Positions 1 to 8,343 of a stretch of 64,000 bases of DNA are shown in pieces. This DNA comes from Adhaeribacter terrigena. GTDB lineage: Bacteria; Bacteroidota; Bacteroidia; Cytophagales; Hymenobacteraceae. Position 1 is the first letter of the stretch; every line of letters starts with the position of its first letter. The position numbers and the translations under genes were made by a program. The notes below the pieces were generated by a model. The model saw only the letters and a program-made list of their open reading frames with translations, searched no databases and was not told where the DNA came from. The stretch spans positions 372,001 to 436,000 of the forward strand of contig NZ_JAEHFX010000002.1 of assembly GCF_016623615.1 (NCBI RefSeq), written 5' to 3'.

Positions 1-2
1 CG

Positions 3-149
3 TTGAGCTGGCTCATGCACCGCCCCGGCATTACGGCCCCGATTGCCAGTGCTACCAGCCTGAACCAATTAAACGAACTGCTAAAAGCCGCGGAACTGAA
101 ACCTGGAAAAGACGCAATAGAAAAATTAAACCGGGCCAGTGCTTATTAA
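3..149 (+). CDS. aldo/keto reductase, C-terminal end (5' partial)
   Basis: The reading frame is open from the window edge and ends in TAA after 48 residues. The visible residues include LSWLMHRPGITAPIASAT, followed by a short amphipathic helix with SLNQLNELLKAAELK. This is the usual C-terminal end of the aldo/keto reductase family: a strand, the cofactor-binding loop rich in P, I, A and S, then the final helix. The enzyme would be a cytosolic NADPH-dependent carbonyl reductase. The N-terminal catalytic Asp/Tyr/Lys/His tetrad lies outside the window, so substrate class cannot be judged. A copy of the dispersed 30-bp element starts 35 bp after the stop. Confidence 0.8.
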   Translation: MSWLMHRPGITAPIASATSLNQLNELLKAAELKPGKDAIEKLNRASAY

Positions 150-184
150 TTTCCGGGGAAATAAAATCTGGCATCATTTTCCTG

Positions 185-214
185 GGTTTTAGGGCCGGGA
201 ACCATAGCGTTTTT
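185..214 (-). repeat. dispersed 30-bp element
   Basis: Head AAAAACGCTATGG; lies upstream of the pirin gene. Confidence 0.75.
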
Positions 215-243
215 TTAGCGCAAACTTTCAACATTTTCAGGAA

Positions 244-1098
244 ATGAAAAAAATTAAAAAGATTCATAAGGCCGTTTCTGCCCCTGTTGCCGATCTGACT
301 ACTTTTCGTGCCTTGCCCACCGGCTCGGTAAATCACCTAGATCCGTTTTTGTTTCTCAATCACCACGGTCCGCAACAATATGGTCCGGAGAACCGCGGCT
401 TGCCTTTCGGGCCGCATCCGCACCGGGGTTTCGAAACGCTCACGTTTATTTTGCAGGGCGATATTGTACATCAGGATTCCGGCGGCGGAAAAGATACCAT
501 TCAGGCTGGCGGGGTGCAATGGATGACGGCCGGACGCGGCGTGATCCATACCGAAATTTCTTCGGAGGAATTCAAAGAAAAAGGGGGCATGGAAGAAGTG
601 ATCCAGCTCTGGCTCAACCTGCCAGCCAACCTGAAAATGACGCAGCCGGCCTATACCGGTTTGCAAAAAGATAAAATTCCGGCAGTTCCGGCTGATAATG
701 GCAAGGTAATTATTCATCCGGTATCGGGAAACTGGGAAAACACGCAAGGCCCCATCCAATCGCTGACCGGAATAGAAATTGCGCGCCTTCAACTGAAAAA
801 AGAGGCCCATTATACCCTGAGAATTCCGGCCGAGAGAAACATTTTATTTTATGTAGTAAACGGCGAAGTAAGGGTGAACGGCAGTTTGGCGGTTACCCAT
901 AACCTGGTAGAATTTAGCAATGCCGGCGAAGAGATCCTGATCGTTGCCATGCAGGATTCGGAACTGATCCTGGGTCACGGGCAGCCATATAACGAACCCA
1001 TTGTAGCCCACGGACCTTTCGTAATGAACTCCGAAAAAGAAATTATGGAAGCCATGCGCGATTACCAGATGGGGAAAATGGGCATCTGGACGGAATAA
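244..1098 (+). CDS. pirin family protein (bicupin)
   Basis: This 284-residue protein has the normal pirin length. The N-terminal cupin holds the metal-binding set: H58 and H60 in GPHPHRGFETLTF, then H102 and E104 in RGVIHTEI, which match the iron ligands known in pirins. The second, degenerate cupin covers about residues 170-284. Some bacterial pirins have quercetin 2,3-dioxygenase activity; others act as redox-sensing regulators. No signal peptide is visible, so it is cytosolic. The ATG is preceded by an A-rich stretch rather than a Shine-Dalgarno site. Neighbours give no pathway. Family assignment is secure; the exact role is not. Confidence 0.93.
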   Translation: MKKIKKIHKAVSAPVADLTTFRALPTGSVNHLDPFLFLNHHGPQQYGPENRGLPFGPHPHRGFETLTFILQGDIVHQDSGGGKDTIQAGGVQWMTAGRGVIHTEISSEEFKEKGGMEEVIQLWLNLPANLKMTQPAYTGLQKDKIPAVPADNGKVIIHPVSGNWENTQGPIQSLTGIEIARLQLKKEAHYTLRIPAERNILFYVVNGEVRVNGSLAVTHNLVEFSNAGEEILIVAMQDSELILGHGQPYNEPIVAHGPFVMNSEKEIMEAMRDYQMGKMGIWTE

Positions 1099-1274
1099 TT
1101 GCTGATTGTTGATTGCTGATTGTTTATTCATTCATGAGAATGAAAAGAATTGGTGATTTCGGGCGGCGCAATATATTTCCATTAACGATCAGCTTTGCAT
1201 ATTCTCAAATACTAAAAACACGCAACCAACAACCAACAACCAACAATCAACTATTAACATCAGCAATTAAAAAA

Positions 1275-2291
1275 ATGTCCAGCATGAAACTCAGTGTATT
1301 AGACCAGTCGCCGGTGCGCAAAGGCGGCACGGCGCAGCAGGCTCTGAAGGAAACGACCGATCTGGCAAAATTCACAGAAAAACTGGGTTTTACGCGTTTT
1401 TGGGTTTCGGAGCATCATAATACGGCAAGTCTGGCGGGTTCTTCGCCCGAGGTGCTGATCGCGCATTTGGCAAACCAGACCACCCGCATAAAGTTGGGTT
1501 CCGGCGGAGTAATGTTGCCCAACCACAGCGCGCTGAAAGTGGCCGAAAATTTCCGGTTGCTCGAAACGCTTTTCCCGGGCCGCATTGATCTGGGTATGGG
1601 CCGCGCGCCGGGCACCGACCGGTACACCGCTTCGCTCCTGAACCCGAGCAATACCTTCAACGAAGATGATTTTACGCAGCAACTGGTAGATCTTACGCAT
1701 TTCCTCAACGATGGCATTACCGGCCCCAACCAAACCAAAATTAAAGCCTCGCCGCTGGCTCAAACCGTTCCGGAGCTCTGGTTGCTCAGTTCCAGCGGAC
1801 AAAGCGGCGTTTTTGCGGCGCATTTCGGCATGGGGTTTTCGTTTGCCCATTTCATAAACCCCAACAGCGGCGCGAAACTGATGAAACTATACAAAGAACA
1901 TTTTCAACCTTCGGAACATTTAAAAGCGCCCAAAGCCAACGTTGCCATTTTTATTATGGTAGCCGATACCGAAGAAAAAGCGCAGCAGTTACAGGCCGTA
2001 ATGGATGTGCAGATGCTGAAAATTGAAAAAGGGGTGCGCGAAGGAATTCTGCCTTACGAAGAAATAAAAGACCGGGAGTTTACCGAAGAAGAACAGGAAC
2101 GCATTGATTACAACCGCAAACGCATGATCTCGGGCACGCCCGCAAAGGTAAAGCCGCGGCTCGAAAAGCTGGCCCAGGATTACGGCGTAGATGAAATTGT
2201 GGCCGTAACCATTACCCACGATTTTGCCGACCGCCTTCGTTCGTATGAATTGCTGGCCGAAATGTTTGAACTGCAGCCACTGGCCGTTTAA
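1275..2291 (+). CDS. LLM class flavin-dependent oxidoreductase (MsnO8-like)
   Basis: The protein is bacterial luciferase-like. It begins MSSMKLSVLDQSPV and contains WVSEHHN, GSGGVMLPNHSALKVAE and LFPGRIDLGMGRAPG, typical of the MsnO8-type branch of the luciferase-like monooxygenase (LLM) family that binds reduced FMN in a TIM barrel. The open frame reaches back to 1113, but the first 54 codons translate AC-rich intergenic repeats (CAACCAACAA types) and show no homology-like character, so I place the start at 1275, with 1284 as an alternative. That gives 338 residues, normal for the family. Substrate unknown. The stop codon at 2289 is also the first base triplet of a dispersed 30-bp element, and a hairpin with T-run follows at 2321. 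Confidence 0.9.
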   Translation: MSSMKLSVLDQSPVRKGGTAQQALKETTDLAKFTEKLGFTRFWVSEHHNTASLAGSSPEVLIAHLANQTTRIKLGSGGVMLPNHSALKVAENFRLLETLFPGRIDLGMGRAPGTDRYTASLLNPSNTFNEDDFTQQLVDLTHFLNDGITGPNQTKIKASPLAQTVPELWLLSSSGQSGVFAAHFGMGFSFAHFINPNSGAKLMKLYKEHFQPSEHLKAPKANVAIFIMVADTEEKAQQLQAVMDVQMLKIEKGVREGILPYEEIKDREFTEEEQERIDYNRKRMISGTPAKVKPRLEKLAQDYGVDEIVAVTITHDFADRLRSYELLAEMFELQPLAV

Positions 2292-2318
2292 AACGGTAGC
2301 GTTTCAGGCATAAAAAGT
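2289..2318 (+). repeat. dispersed 30-bp element
   Basis: Head TAAAACGGTAGCG; first three bases are the TAA stop of the LLM gene; tail ends AAAAAGT. Confidence 0.8.
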
Positions 2319-2320
2319 AA

Positions 2321-2345
2321 GGGCGACCCTTGGGGTCGTCCTTTT
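2321..2345 (+). terminator. rho-independent terminator after the LLM oxidoreductase gene
   Basis: A 9-bp stem (GGGCGACCC / GGGTCGTCC, one G-U pair) with a 3-nt loop is followed by TTTT. It lies 30 bp after the stop codon. Confidence 0.75.
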
Positions 2346-2369
2346 ACGTTATTGCCAAAATTCAGAAAA

Positions 2370-2399
2370 GAAAACGCTATGGTTTGGCGCCCGAAAAGT
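2370..2399 (+). repeat. dispersed 30-bp element
   Basis: Head GAAAACGCTATGG; tail CCCGAAAAGT. Intergenic. Confidence 0.85.
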
Positions 2400-2447
2400 C
2401 TGTCTTGCTACCCGCCATAAATTCATTTATTTACATTAGACCTTTCC

Positions 2448-2477
2448 AAAAACGCTATGCTTTTAAGCCTGAAAACT
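2448..2477 (+). repeat. dispersed 30-bp element
   Basis: Head AAAAACGCTATGC, tail with CCTGAAAACT; third copy within 190 bp, ending six bases before the FUSC stop. Confidence 0.9.
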
Positions 2478-2483
2478 CCAAAC

Positions 2484-4631
2484 TCAGCTTAAAATAGCAT
2501 CGGAAATTTTCCGGATATCGGCGCTTACCTTTTGAATAAAATCGAGCTGCGATTTGAGTAAATGTTCGTCGAAATTCTCGGGCAGGGTAGAGGTAAGTTC
2601 GGATTCTTCAGCAGGTTTGGAAACGTGGCTGGTCATAACGCTGGCTTCCATTTTTTTTGCGCTTTCAGTTAACATGGCGCAGGATCGTTTTACGGGTTTT
2701 ACGTATTCGGGCGGGTAAACCTGGGGCTTGCGATTAAGCAAACCGGAAGCTGCTGTGGCAATAAACGACGACAGAATATGGTTGAGCACCACAAACTTAT
2801 GCACTTCCTTGCTCTTGATCTGTTTCCGTTTCGGTTCCGACATCATGCGCTGAAAAGCGGCCGATAAGTTGGCCGAATGCACGTACACATTTTTGCGGGC
2901 CAGTTTGTAATCTTCAATACCAACCTTTTTGCCGGCCAGAATATCGGAGAGTTTTTGCAGGTAATTTACGTTGGCAGTCAGCATTTCGCGCATAAATTTT
3001 TTGAGCTGTTCCGATTCCCAGCTCGGGAATAAAAAGTAGCTCGCCGAAAAAGCAATGGCCGCCCCAATGAGCGTATCGATGATCCGTTCCTGGGCAATAT
3101 TCAGGTTACCGGCGCCCAGAAAGTTAAACAGGATCAGCACGAATGGCGTCATAAAAATAACGCTTACCACGTAATTCATCCGCTGAAAACTGTAGGTTCC
3201 TACCATGCACAAGAGCAGGAAAATGAACTGGGCGGTCTGGTTCGGAATAAAGACCAGGATCAGAATTCCAATGGCCGAACCGGCAATGGTGCCAATAATG
3301 CGTTCGTTATTCCGCTGCTTGGTTAGGCTGAAACCCGGTTTCAGAATTACGATAATGGTAAGCAAAACCCAATAACTGTGTTGGCCATACGGCGCTACTT
3401 TGGTAACAATGTAACCAAACAAACACACCAGCGCCACCCGCACCGAATGCTTGAAAATAGTAGAATTAAAATTCAGGTTATTGCGGATCAATTTCAGGTC
3501 GTAAGCCTGCTGTGAAACAAAACGGGAGTACTCGAGCGGCCCGGTTTTCTTTTCAAGGTCCGAAGGCGTAGCGTTGAAATACTGCTGCATATCGTGCAGG
3601 CGGTGGGTTAAATTCCGGAGGTTTACCAGAATTTTTTTCAGGGCCAGGTTGCTCGTTTCTTTTTCGTCTTCGCCCACTTTATCGATGTGCAGTTTGAGTT
3701 GTTCAAGTTGCGGGTTCAGGTTAGAGGGCAAACGCAACCGGATGTTCGACTGAAAAGCAAAACCGATATCGTCGAGCTGGTCGGCGATCTGTAAAATTAG
3801 GCGGGCAACTTCGCTCAGCACCCCGGTTTTACCGAACTTATTGCGCAGCGCGGCATAATCGTAATGCGTGGCCATGATCTGTTCGTACAGGTCTATCAGG
3901 TCTACAAAAGTAAGCAGCAGAATGCGGCCCGGCGTGGTAGAAGCTTTAATGTACTGGCGGCTTTTAAAAAGCACCTCGCGTACCGCATCCTGCTTTTCGC
4001 TCACCACAATTTGCTGAGCCACAATTCTGCGATATTCATCGTCCAGGTTGGTGTAGGCACGGTAAAATTCGGCTTTGTAACGCAGGAAACGAGCCACTTC
4101 GTGAATGCATTCGCCTAAGGTTTGCTGGGCCTGCCGGTAAGGCATTATCTGGAAAAAAAATAAGCTTAAAAGCATGTACCACACGCCGCCGGCCGTAATT
4201 AAAGCGCTGTAACCCAGTATTTCCGAAGGTTTCAGAGCATTGTCCATCGTCAGGATCATAACGACCAGGCCGGCCGTACCAAGCGCGGTTGCGCGGGCCC
4301 CGTAAACCATAAGCATGGAAAATCCGAAACAGAAAAGCACGATCTCAGCGCCGAGCACGTACGGGTTTAAACGCGCAAAACCGGTAATGAACGCCACCAT
4401 AAAAATGGCAACATTACAAAGCAGCATGGCGTTGCGTTTATGCACCACCGGCCCCGGCGAATCGGTAATGCTTACGCAAAGCGCACCTAACGATAAAATA
4501 AGGCCAATTTCGAAACGACCGAGTTGCGCAAAAAGCAGCGAAGGCAATAACACGCCCAGCGTAATGCGCAGGCCATCGGAAAAATACTGGCTGAATAAAA
4601 AGAACTGAATTTCCCTGGCCTGTTTTTTCAT
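2484..4631 (-). CDS. FUSC/YccS-like inner-membrane protein
   Basis: This 715-residue protein shows the two-block layout of the FUSC/YccS/YhfK group: an N-terminal set of hydrophobic helices (about residues 20-165), a soluble helical region (about 170-390), a second hydrophobic block (about 395-520, with VPYGQHSYWVLLTIIVILKP-like and RIIGTIAGSAIGILI segments), then a charged C-terminal domain of about 190 residues. Proteins of this group are related to aromatic-acid efflux (AaeB) and fusaric-acid resistance pumps, but most have no proven substrate. It stands alone on the minus strand. The tail is rich in S, T and E. Membrane location is clear; transport function is inferred from family only. 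Confidence 0.85.
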   Translation of the reverse strand: MKKQAREIQFFLFSQYFSDGLRITLGVLLPSLLFAQLGRFEIGLILSLGALCVSITDSPGPVVHKRNAMLLCNVAIFMVAFITGFARLNPYVLGAEIVLFCFGFSMLMVYGARATALGTAGLVVMILTMDNALKPSEILGYSALITAGGVWYMLLSLFFFQIMPYRQAQQTLGECIHEVARFLRYKAEFYRAYTNLDDEYRRIVAQQIVVSEKQDAVREVLFKSRQYIKASTTPGRILLLTFVDLIDLYEQIMATHYDYAALRNKFGKTGVLSEVARLILQIADQLDDIGFAFQSNIRLRLPSNLNPQLEQLKLHIDKVGEDEKETSNLALKKILVNLRNLTHRLHDMQQYFNATPSDLEKKTGPLEYSRFVSQQAYDLKLIRNNLNFNSTIFKHSVRVALVCLFGYIVTKVAPYGQHSYWVLLTIIVILKPGFSLTKQRNNERIIGTIAGSAIGILILVFIPNQTAQFIFLLLCMVGTYSFQRMNYVVSVIFMTPFVLILFNFLGAGNLNIAQERIIDTLIGAAIAFSASYFLFPSWESEQLKKFMREMLTANVNYLQKLSDILAGKKVGIEDYKLARKNVYVHSANLSAAFQRMMSEPKRKQIKSKEVHKFVVLNHILSSFIATAASGLLNRKPQVYPPEYVKPVKRSCAMLTESAKKMEASVMTSHVSKPAEESELTSTLPENFDEHLLKSQLDFIQKVSADIRKISDAILS

Positions 4632-4962
4632 GGGAGTTGGAGATTGGGAAGCGGAATTTCGGGCTTAAAGCCAAGAGCAAAGTTAAAATTTAGCCGCTGG
4701 TATTTAATTGCAATTAATTGAAATCTGATTGGGCTTTTACTTCAGCTGGTTTCGGAGTTATCAAGAACGGTTCCGAAAGACCATAAAGCAATTTCGCAGA
4801 AATGGGTTGGAAACCTGAAGCCCTTATAGCTATAGGTATGGTGGTTAAAGCGGTTATTCATTCGGGAGGTTAGGTTGCATACAACGCTTAAACCATACGA
4901 ACGAAAATGCTATCGGGATTATTTTTTACCGCAGAATTTTTAAACGGGCTTGAACCCAGCCA

Positions 4963-4992
4963 CAAAACACTATGCTTTCAGGGAAAAAAAGT
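4963..4992 (+). repeat. dispersed 30-bp element, diverged
   Basis: Head CAAAACACTATGC; tail ends AAAAAGT. Confidence 0.65.
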
Positions 4993-5006
4993 GGCGAACC
5001 GTTTTT

Positions 5007-5036
5007 AAAAACGCTATGCTTTTTACCTGAAAAACT
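5007..5036 (+). repeat. dispersed 30-bp element
   Basis: Head AAAAACGCTATGC; tail ACCTGAAAAACT; 14 bp after the previous copy. Confidence 0.9.
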
Positions 5037-5073
5037 AAAGCTTCTGTCGGAGTATTTTCTGATTTAAAATGCA

Positions 5074-5646
5074 TTAAAGCTTGCTGGGATTGCGCGTTGC
5101 CGGATCTATGAGCGAGAGGATTACAGAATCCAGGAATTTGCCCTGAAAATAATAATCTTCCCGGAAATACGCTTCCTGCACAAAGCCGTGTTTTTCGAGC
5201 AGCTTCCGCGAGGCCTCGTTTTTGGGATTGATATTGGCCTCAATGCTATGCAGTTTCAGGGTCTGAAAACCGTAATCTAAAACCGCTTGCATGGCCTCGC
5301 GCATCAGGCCTTTATTCCAGAAATCGGGGTGCAGGCTGTAACCGATCTCGGCGCGGTGATTGGCTTTAATAAACCGCCAAAGGCCAATCGTGCCGATCAG
5401 TTTATCGGAATCTTTCAGGCAGATCCCCCAATTAATACCTTCATTTTCATGGATCGCTTTTTTATATTTTCCAATAAATTCCAGCGCTTCTGTTTCCGAG
5501 TTTAGTTTTTCCCGGTCCAGGTACTGCATGATGCGGTCGTCGGAACGGAAAATGAATATCTCAGGCGCATCCGTTTCCTGTACTTCGCGCAAAAGCAGCC
5601 TTTCGGTGTGCAGATAGGTAAACGGGTTTAATTCTATTTCGAGCAT
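5074..5646 (-). CDS. GNAT family N-acetyltransferase (RimJ/RimL-like)
   Basis: At 190 residues this is a typical RimJ/RimL-type acetyltransferase. It starts with the family signature TERLLLREVQETDAPEIF, has IGTIGLWRFIKANHRAEIGYSL (beta strands 4-5), the acetyl-CoA loop region NKGLMREAMQAVLDYGF, and ends with NEASRKLLEKHGF followed by the usual aromatic strand. The family transfers acetyl from acetyl-CoA to N-terminal amines of ribosomal proteins or to small amines such as antibiotics and amino acids. It is the last of three adjacent GNAT genes, 3 bp after the preceding one, so it is probably co-transcribed. Substrate not predictable. Confidence 0.92.
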   Translation of the reverse strand: MLEIELNPFTYLHTERLLLREVQETDAPEIFIFRSDDRIMQYLDREKLNSETEALEFIGKYKKAIHENEGINWGICLKDSDKLIGTIGLWRFIKANHRAEIGYSLHPDFWNKGLMREAMQAVLDYGFQTLKLHSIEANINPKNEASRKLLEKHGFVQEAYFREDYYFQGKFLDSVILSLIDPATRNPSKL

Positions 5647-5649
5647 AAT

Positions 5650-6138
5650 TTAAAAAGCGGGTTGCCGGGAAATGATAAATTTTTTATAAACCTCAATATC
5701 CGAAACTGTTTCCAGAAAATCGTTGTGCAGTAACACTTTGATGGAGGCCGGATTGCTTTCGGAAGTGTAGGCAATTACGTGGTCGAGGTTTAGGCCGGCA
5801 AAACCGTATTTTACGATTTCAGCAACCGCTTCGCGCATAAAACCCTGCCTTTCAAAAGCCGGATTCTGGGCATACCCGATTTCGCCGGTCTTGCCCGGGA
5901 AACCGCGGTAAAAACCGGCGGCGCCAATTACCTGGTTGCTGCTTTTCAGGGCCATACCCCAATGCAAAGAATTTCCGGCAGCAATTTCTTTTTCAATGCG
6001 GGAAAGTTTGTCTATGATGCCATCCCTGGTAGTAACGGGTTTACCGTCGAAATAAGAAAATGGCAATAAGTCGTCCAGATCCAGAATGGAAATGGGGCGT
6101 AAAAGGAGCCGGTCTGTTTGAAGAAGGGGTACCTGCAT
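5650..6138 (-). CDS. GNAT family N-acetyltransferase
   Basis: This 162-residue protein shares the layout of the following gene: QTDRLLLRPISILDLDDL at the N-terminus, GKTGEIGYAQNPAFERQGFMREAVAEIVKYGF over the acetyl-CoA site, and SNPASIKVLLHNDFLE near the C-terminus. It is shorter than its neighbour, mainly in the N-terminal part, but no key segment is missing. The two proteins look like paralogues from a tandem duplication that has diverged widely. Start: ATG at 6138, 35 bp downstream of the 277-residue GNAT gene. Substrate unknown. Confidence 0.9.
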   Translation of the reverse strand: MQVPLLQTDRLLLRPISILDLDDLLPFSYFDGKPVTTRDGIIDKLSRIEKEIAAGNSLHWGMALKSSNQVIGAAGFYRGFPGKTGEIGYAQNPAFERQGFMREAVAEIVKYGFAGLNLDHVIAYTSESNPASIKVLLHNDFLETVSDIEVYKKFIISRQPAF

Positions 6139-6173
6139 GGGTTTATTTAAAAAATATAAAGTTCAGAACGAAA

Positions 6174-7007
6174 TCAGGTGAGCATTTTCCGCATTTCGTA
6201 TTGGGAAATAAAATGAACCAAACCGGCATCGGAAAGTGCCTTTATCGTTTCCGGTGAATGGGCATCTACGTTGTTTATTTTGAATGAACGCTGCATTCTG
6301 GCAACTTCCTGCAGCAATTTAAGGCCATAATTTTCCGGGCTGGTTTTATCGAAACCAAGCTGCGCGATGTAACCGGTGGCAGGATTCAAAAGCAAATATG
6401 CTTTCAGCTGGTTGTTATCTGACAATTGCCAGCATTCATAATTATTCGCAGCTTTTATGCCATCGTTCATAAAATCCCAGGCAAAAACAAAAGGCTGCAA
6501 GGGTTTCAGTTCTTCAAAATCAATTTCTTTGCTCCTCTTTATTTCGAAAGGGATTTTGGAAATTGCCGGTTGAATTTCGCCCTGGTAGCAATGCAGGGTG
6601 CGGCCGATTTCAAACCCTACGTTGCGGTAAGCTTTTATGGCTTTTTCGTTCTGGGTGATCACTTCCAGCGTGCATTGGGTTATACCGGCATTTTTAAAAA
6701 GCGGAATAGCAAAATGGTAAAGTTCTGAAACCAGTTTTCGTCCCCGGAATGCCGGAATTACGCCCGTGCCAGCATTGTAAGCGGTTTTATGGCCGTTTAA
6801 CTCCCCGACGCCGGTAAAGATGAAGGCCACTAATTTATCGTTTTCAAACGCCCCGACCGACAAATTAAAATCTACCCGGCTGGCGCGCCAGCGGTTTTGC
6901 ATGGCTTCTTCGGTTGCGGAAACCGGTACAAAATAATCGGAAAAAGCTTCGTTGAAACAGGCTACAAGTTGGGAAGGCGCTGTGTTTTTTAGCGTTCTGA
7001 TCTCCAT
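6174..7007 (-). CDS. GNAT family N-acetyltransferase, long form
   Basis: This 277-residue protein carries a GNAT fold in its first 150 residues (MEIRTLKNTAPSQLVACFNEAFSDYF, then AYNAGTGVIPAFRGRKLVSELYHFA with the R/Q-x-x-G/R-x-A-like loop, and NEKAIKAYRNVGFE). A second domain of about 120 residues resembles a degenerate GNAT half, as in other two-domain members where only the first half binds acetyl-CoA. It is first in a run of three minus-strand acetyltransferase genes (7007 to 5074). A diverged 30-bp element lies at 7029-7058, in the promoter region. Function beyond acetyl transfer is not predictable. Confidence 0.88.
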   Translation of the reverse strand: MEIRTLKNTAPSQLVACFNEAFSDYFVPVSATEEAMQNRWRASRVDFNLSVGAFENDKLVAFIFTGVGELNGHKTAYNAGTGVIPAFRGRKLVSELYHFAIPLFKNAGITQCTLEVITQNEKAIKAYRNVGFEIGRTLHCYQGEIQPAISKIPFEIKRSKEIDFEELKPLQPFVFAWDFMNDGIKAANNYECWQLSDNNQLKAYLLLNPATGYIAQLGFDKTSPENYGLKLLQEVARMQRSFKINNVDAHSPETIKALSDAGLVHFISQYEMRKMLT

Positions 7008-7028
7008 ACAGATAATATAATTTCCGGC

Positions 7029-7058
7029 AGTTTTTGAGTTGATTTCCCTATCGTTTTT
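7029..7058 (-). repeat. dispersed 30-bp element, diverged
   Basis: Head AAAAACGATAGGG; upstream of the 277-residue GNAT gene. Confidence 0.6.
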
Positions 7059-7086
7059 TAACTTGCAATTTTAGAAAATTTAACGC

Positions 7087-8007
7087 TTAATTTTCCAGCA
7101 TTTTAATTAATTGCTTTACACTTTCCTGCGGCAGGGTTGCTTTTATCCCGAAACGTTTTTCAAACTTGCTGCTGTCGAAGACATAATCGCGGTCGTACTG
7201 GTAAAGCATTTCTTTCGATTCTTTTACGATGGGCATAAACAATCCCAGCAGACTGATCATCCAGCGCGGCAATACCATCATTCTGGCTTCCGTGTTCAGT
7301 TCTTTGGCAAAGAGGGCGGTCCATTGGTTTACTGTGAGCGCGGGGCTGCTGGTTGGTAAATGCCAGACCTGGTTATAGGCATCGGGGGTGTTGCCCAGTA
7401 AAGCGGTTGCTTTGGCGGCATCGGGCGTGAAAATGAAAGAATGTACTTTATCGGCATCGAGGAACCAGTTCGCTTTTTTGCCCTGCTTCAGATTTTTGTA
7501 GACCATTTCCGTCAGTACGCTGTTTTTCGGGCCAATAAAATCCGGGGCGCGGGCAATTAAAGCGGTCAGGTTTCCGGAGCGGGTTTCTTTTAACAGCATT
7601 TCAGCAATCTGGGCGCGTACTTTGCCTTTTTCACTTACCGGTTTTACGGGCGTTTCCTCGGTCATGTGGCCCAGGTAAGCGGGATCGTACATGTACATAT
7701 TATCGAAAAAAACCAGTTTTGCATTATGTTTTTTGCACGCGGCCAGCACGTTTTGCATCAGTGCCGGCCAGTTTTTCTGCCACACGCTTACCTTGTATAC
7801 AAAACCAACTACCAGGTACACCACTTCGGAACCGGCAACAGCTTTTTCCACTTCTTCGGCTTTGGTCAGGTCGGCGGGGAAAAGCTGATCCGTAGCATTT
7901 ACTTTTTCCGGGTTCCGGCTTACCAACCTGATTTCTGCAGTATATTTTTTCAGGGCTTTTGCCAGTTCTGTTCCGATTGCGCCGCCGGCGCCTAAAATTG
8001 TTTGCAT
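7087..8007 (-). CDS. atypical short-chain dehydrogenase / NAD-dependent epimerase-like protein
   Basis: The 306-residue protein opens with MQTILGAGGAIGTELAKAL, a glycine-rich dinucleotide-binding loop of the extended or atypical SDR type, followed by VRLVSRNPEK-like sequence that would select the cofactor ribose. The central part has VVYLVVGFVYKV and LVFFDNMYMYDP, with a Tyr in the region where SDR catalysis occurs but no clean YxxxK. The C-terminal half resembles substrate-binding parts of NAD(P)H-binding epimerase/reductase proteins. It is cytosolic, single-gene, minus strand, 79 bp upstream of the GNAT run, so co-transcription is possible. Reaction unknown; oxidoreductase or epimerase are both possible. 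Confidence 0.82.
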   Translation of the reverse strand: MQTILGAGGAIGTELAKALKKYTAEIRLVSRNPEKVNATDQLFPADLTKAEEVEKAVAGSEVVYLVVGFVYKVSVWQKNWPALMQNVLAACKKHNAKLVFFDNMYMYDPAYLGHMTEETPVKPVSEKGKVRAQIAEMLLKETRSGNLTALIARAPDFIGPKNSVLTEMVYKNLKQGKKANWFLDADKVHSFIFTPDAAKATALLGNTPDAYNQVWHLPTSSPALTVNQWTALFAKELNTEARMMVLPRWMISLLGLFMPIVKESKEMLYQYDRDYVFDSSKFEKRFGIKATLPQESVKQLIKMLEN

Positions 8008-8343
8008 AAGGAAGAGGAAAATGAAGTAGATGTCGTAAATATATGAAATTTGAAATGTTATAAGTGGCGGATCGTCTTAGTTTACTTCCGGAAGTGACGA
8101 TTTTACAGATAAACAGACTTTTTGCTCGCTGAATGATACCATTTTTCGGGTCTGAAATTTTCCTGTAACTGGTTGAACTTTACGGCCTGAGAATGGTTTT
8201 GTAGCTATGTTAAAAAAATAAACAAGTTGCAGAATACCCGGAAGTGGGTATGCTGATAATTGACTGAATGTTAGTAACTTTGCTTGTTTGAAAACAAGTC
8301 GGTAAAGTAAGCCGGCCAACCACGCCAACCTAATCTCCTTTAA
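8008..8343. other. intergenic region between divergent genes
   Basis: The segment separates the SDR gene (minus) from the DUF5723 gene (plus). It has a weak 30-bp element copy at 8130 and TAACTTTG at 8275, which resembles the Bacteroidota -7 box, but no well-spaced -33 box. Nothing else is recognisable. Confidence 0.45.
8130..8159 (+). repeat. weak match to the 30-bp element
   Basis: Head TGAATGATACCAT; only the tail TCTGAAATT is clearly similar. Confidence 0.35.

Larger units (their letters stand above)
4632..5073. other. intergenic region with two tandem 30-bp elements
   Basis: No supported gene. Between 4963 and 5036 two copies of the dispersed 30-bp element follow each other in the same orientation with a 14-bp gap. 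The rest (4632-4960) holds upstream sequence of the FUSC gene and no recognisable motif. Confidence 0.6.

Noticed and set aside
1113-1274. N-terminal extension of the LLM oxidoreductase
   Set aside because: Translates AC-rich repeated intergenic words, with no family match; a start at 1275 fits known lengths.
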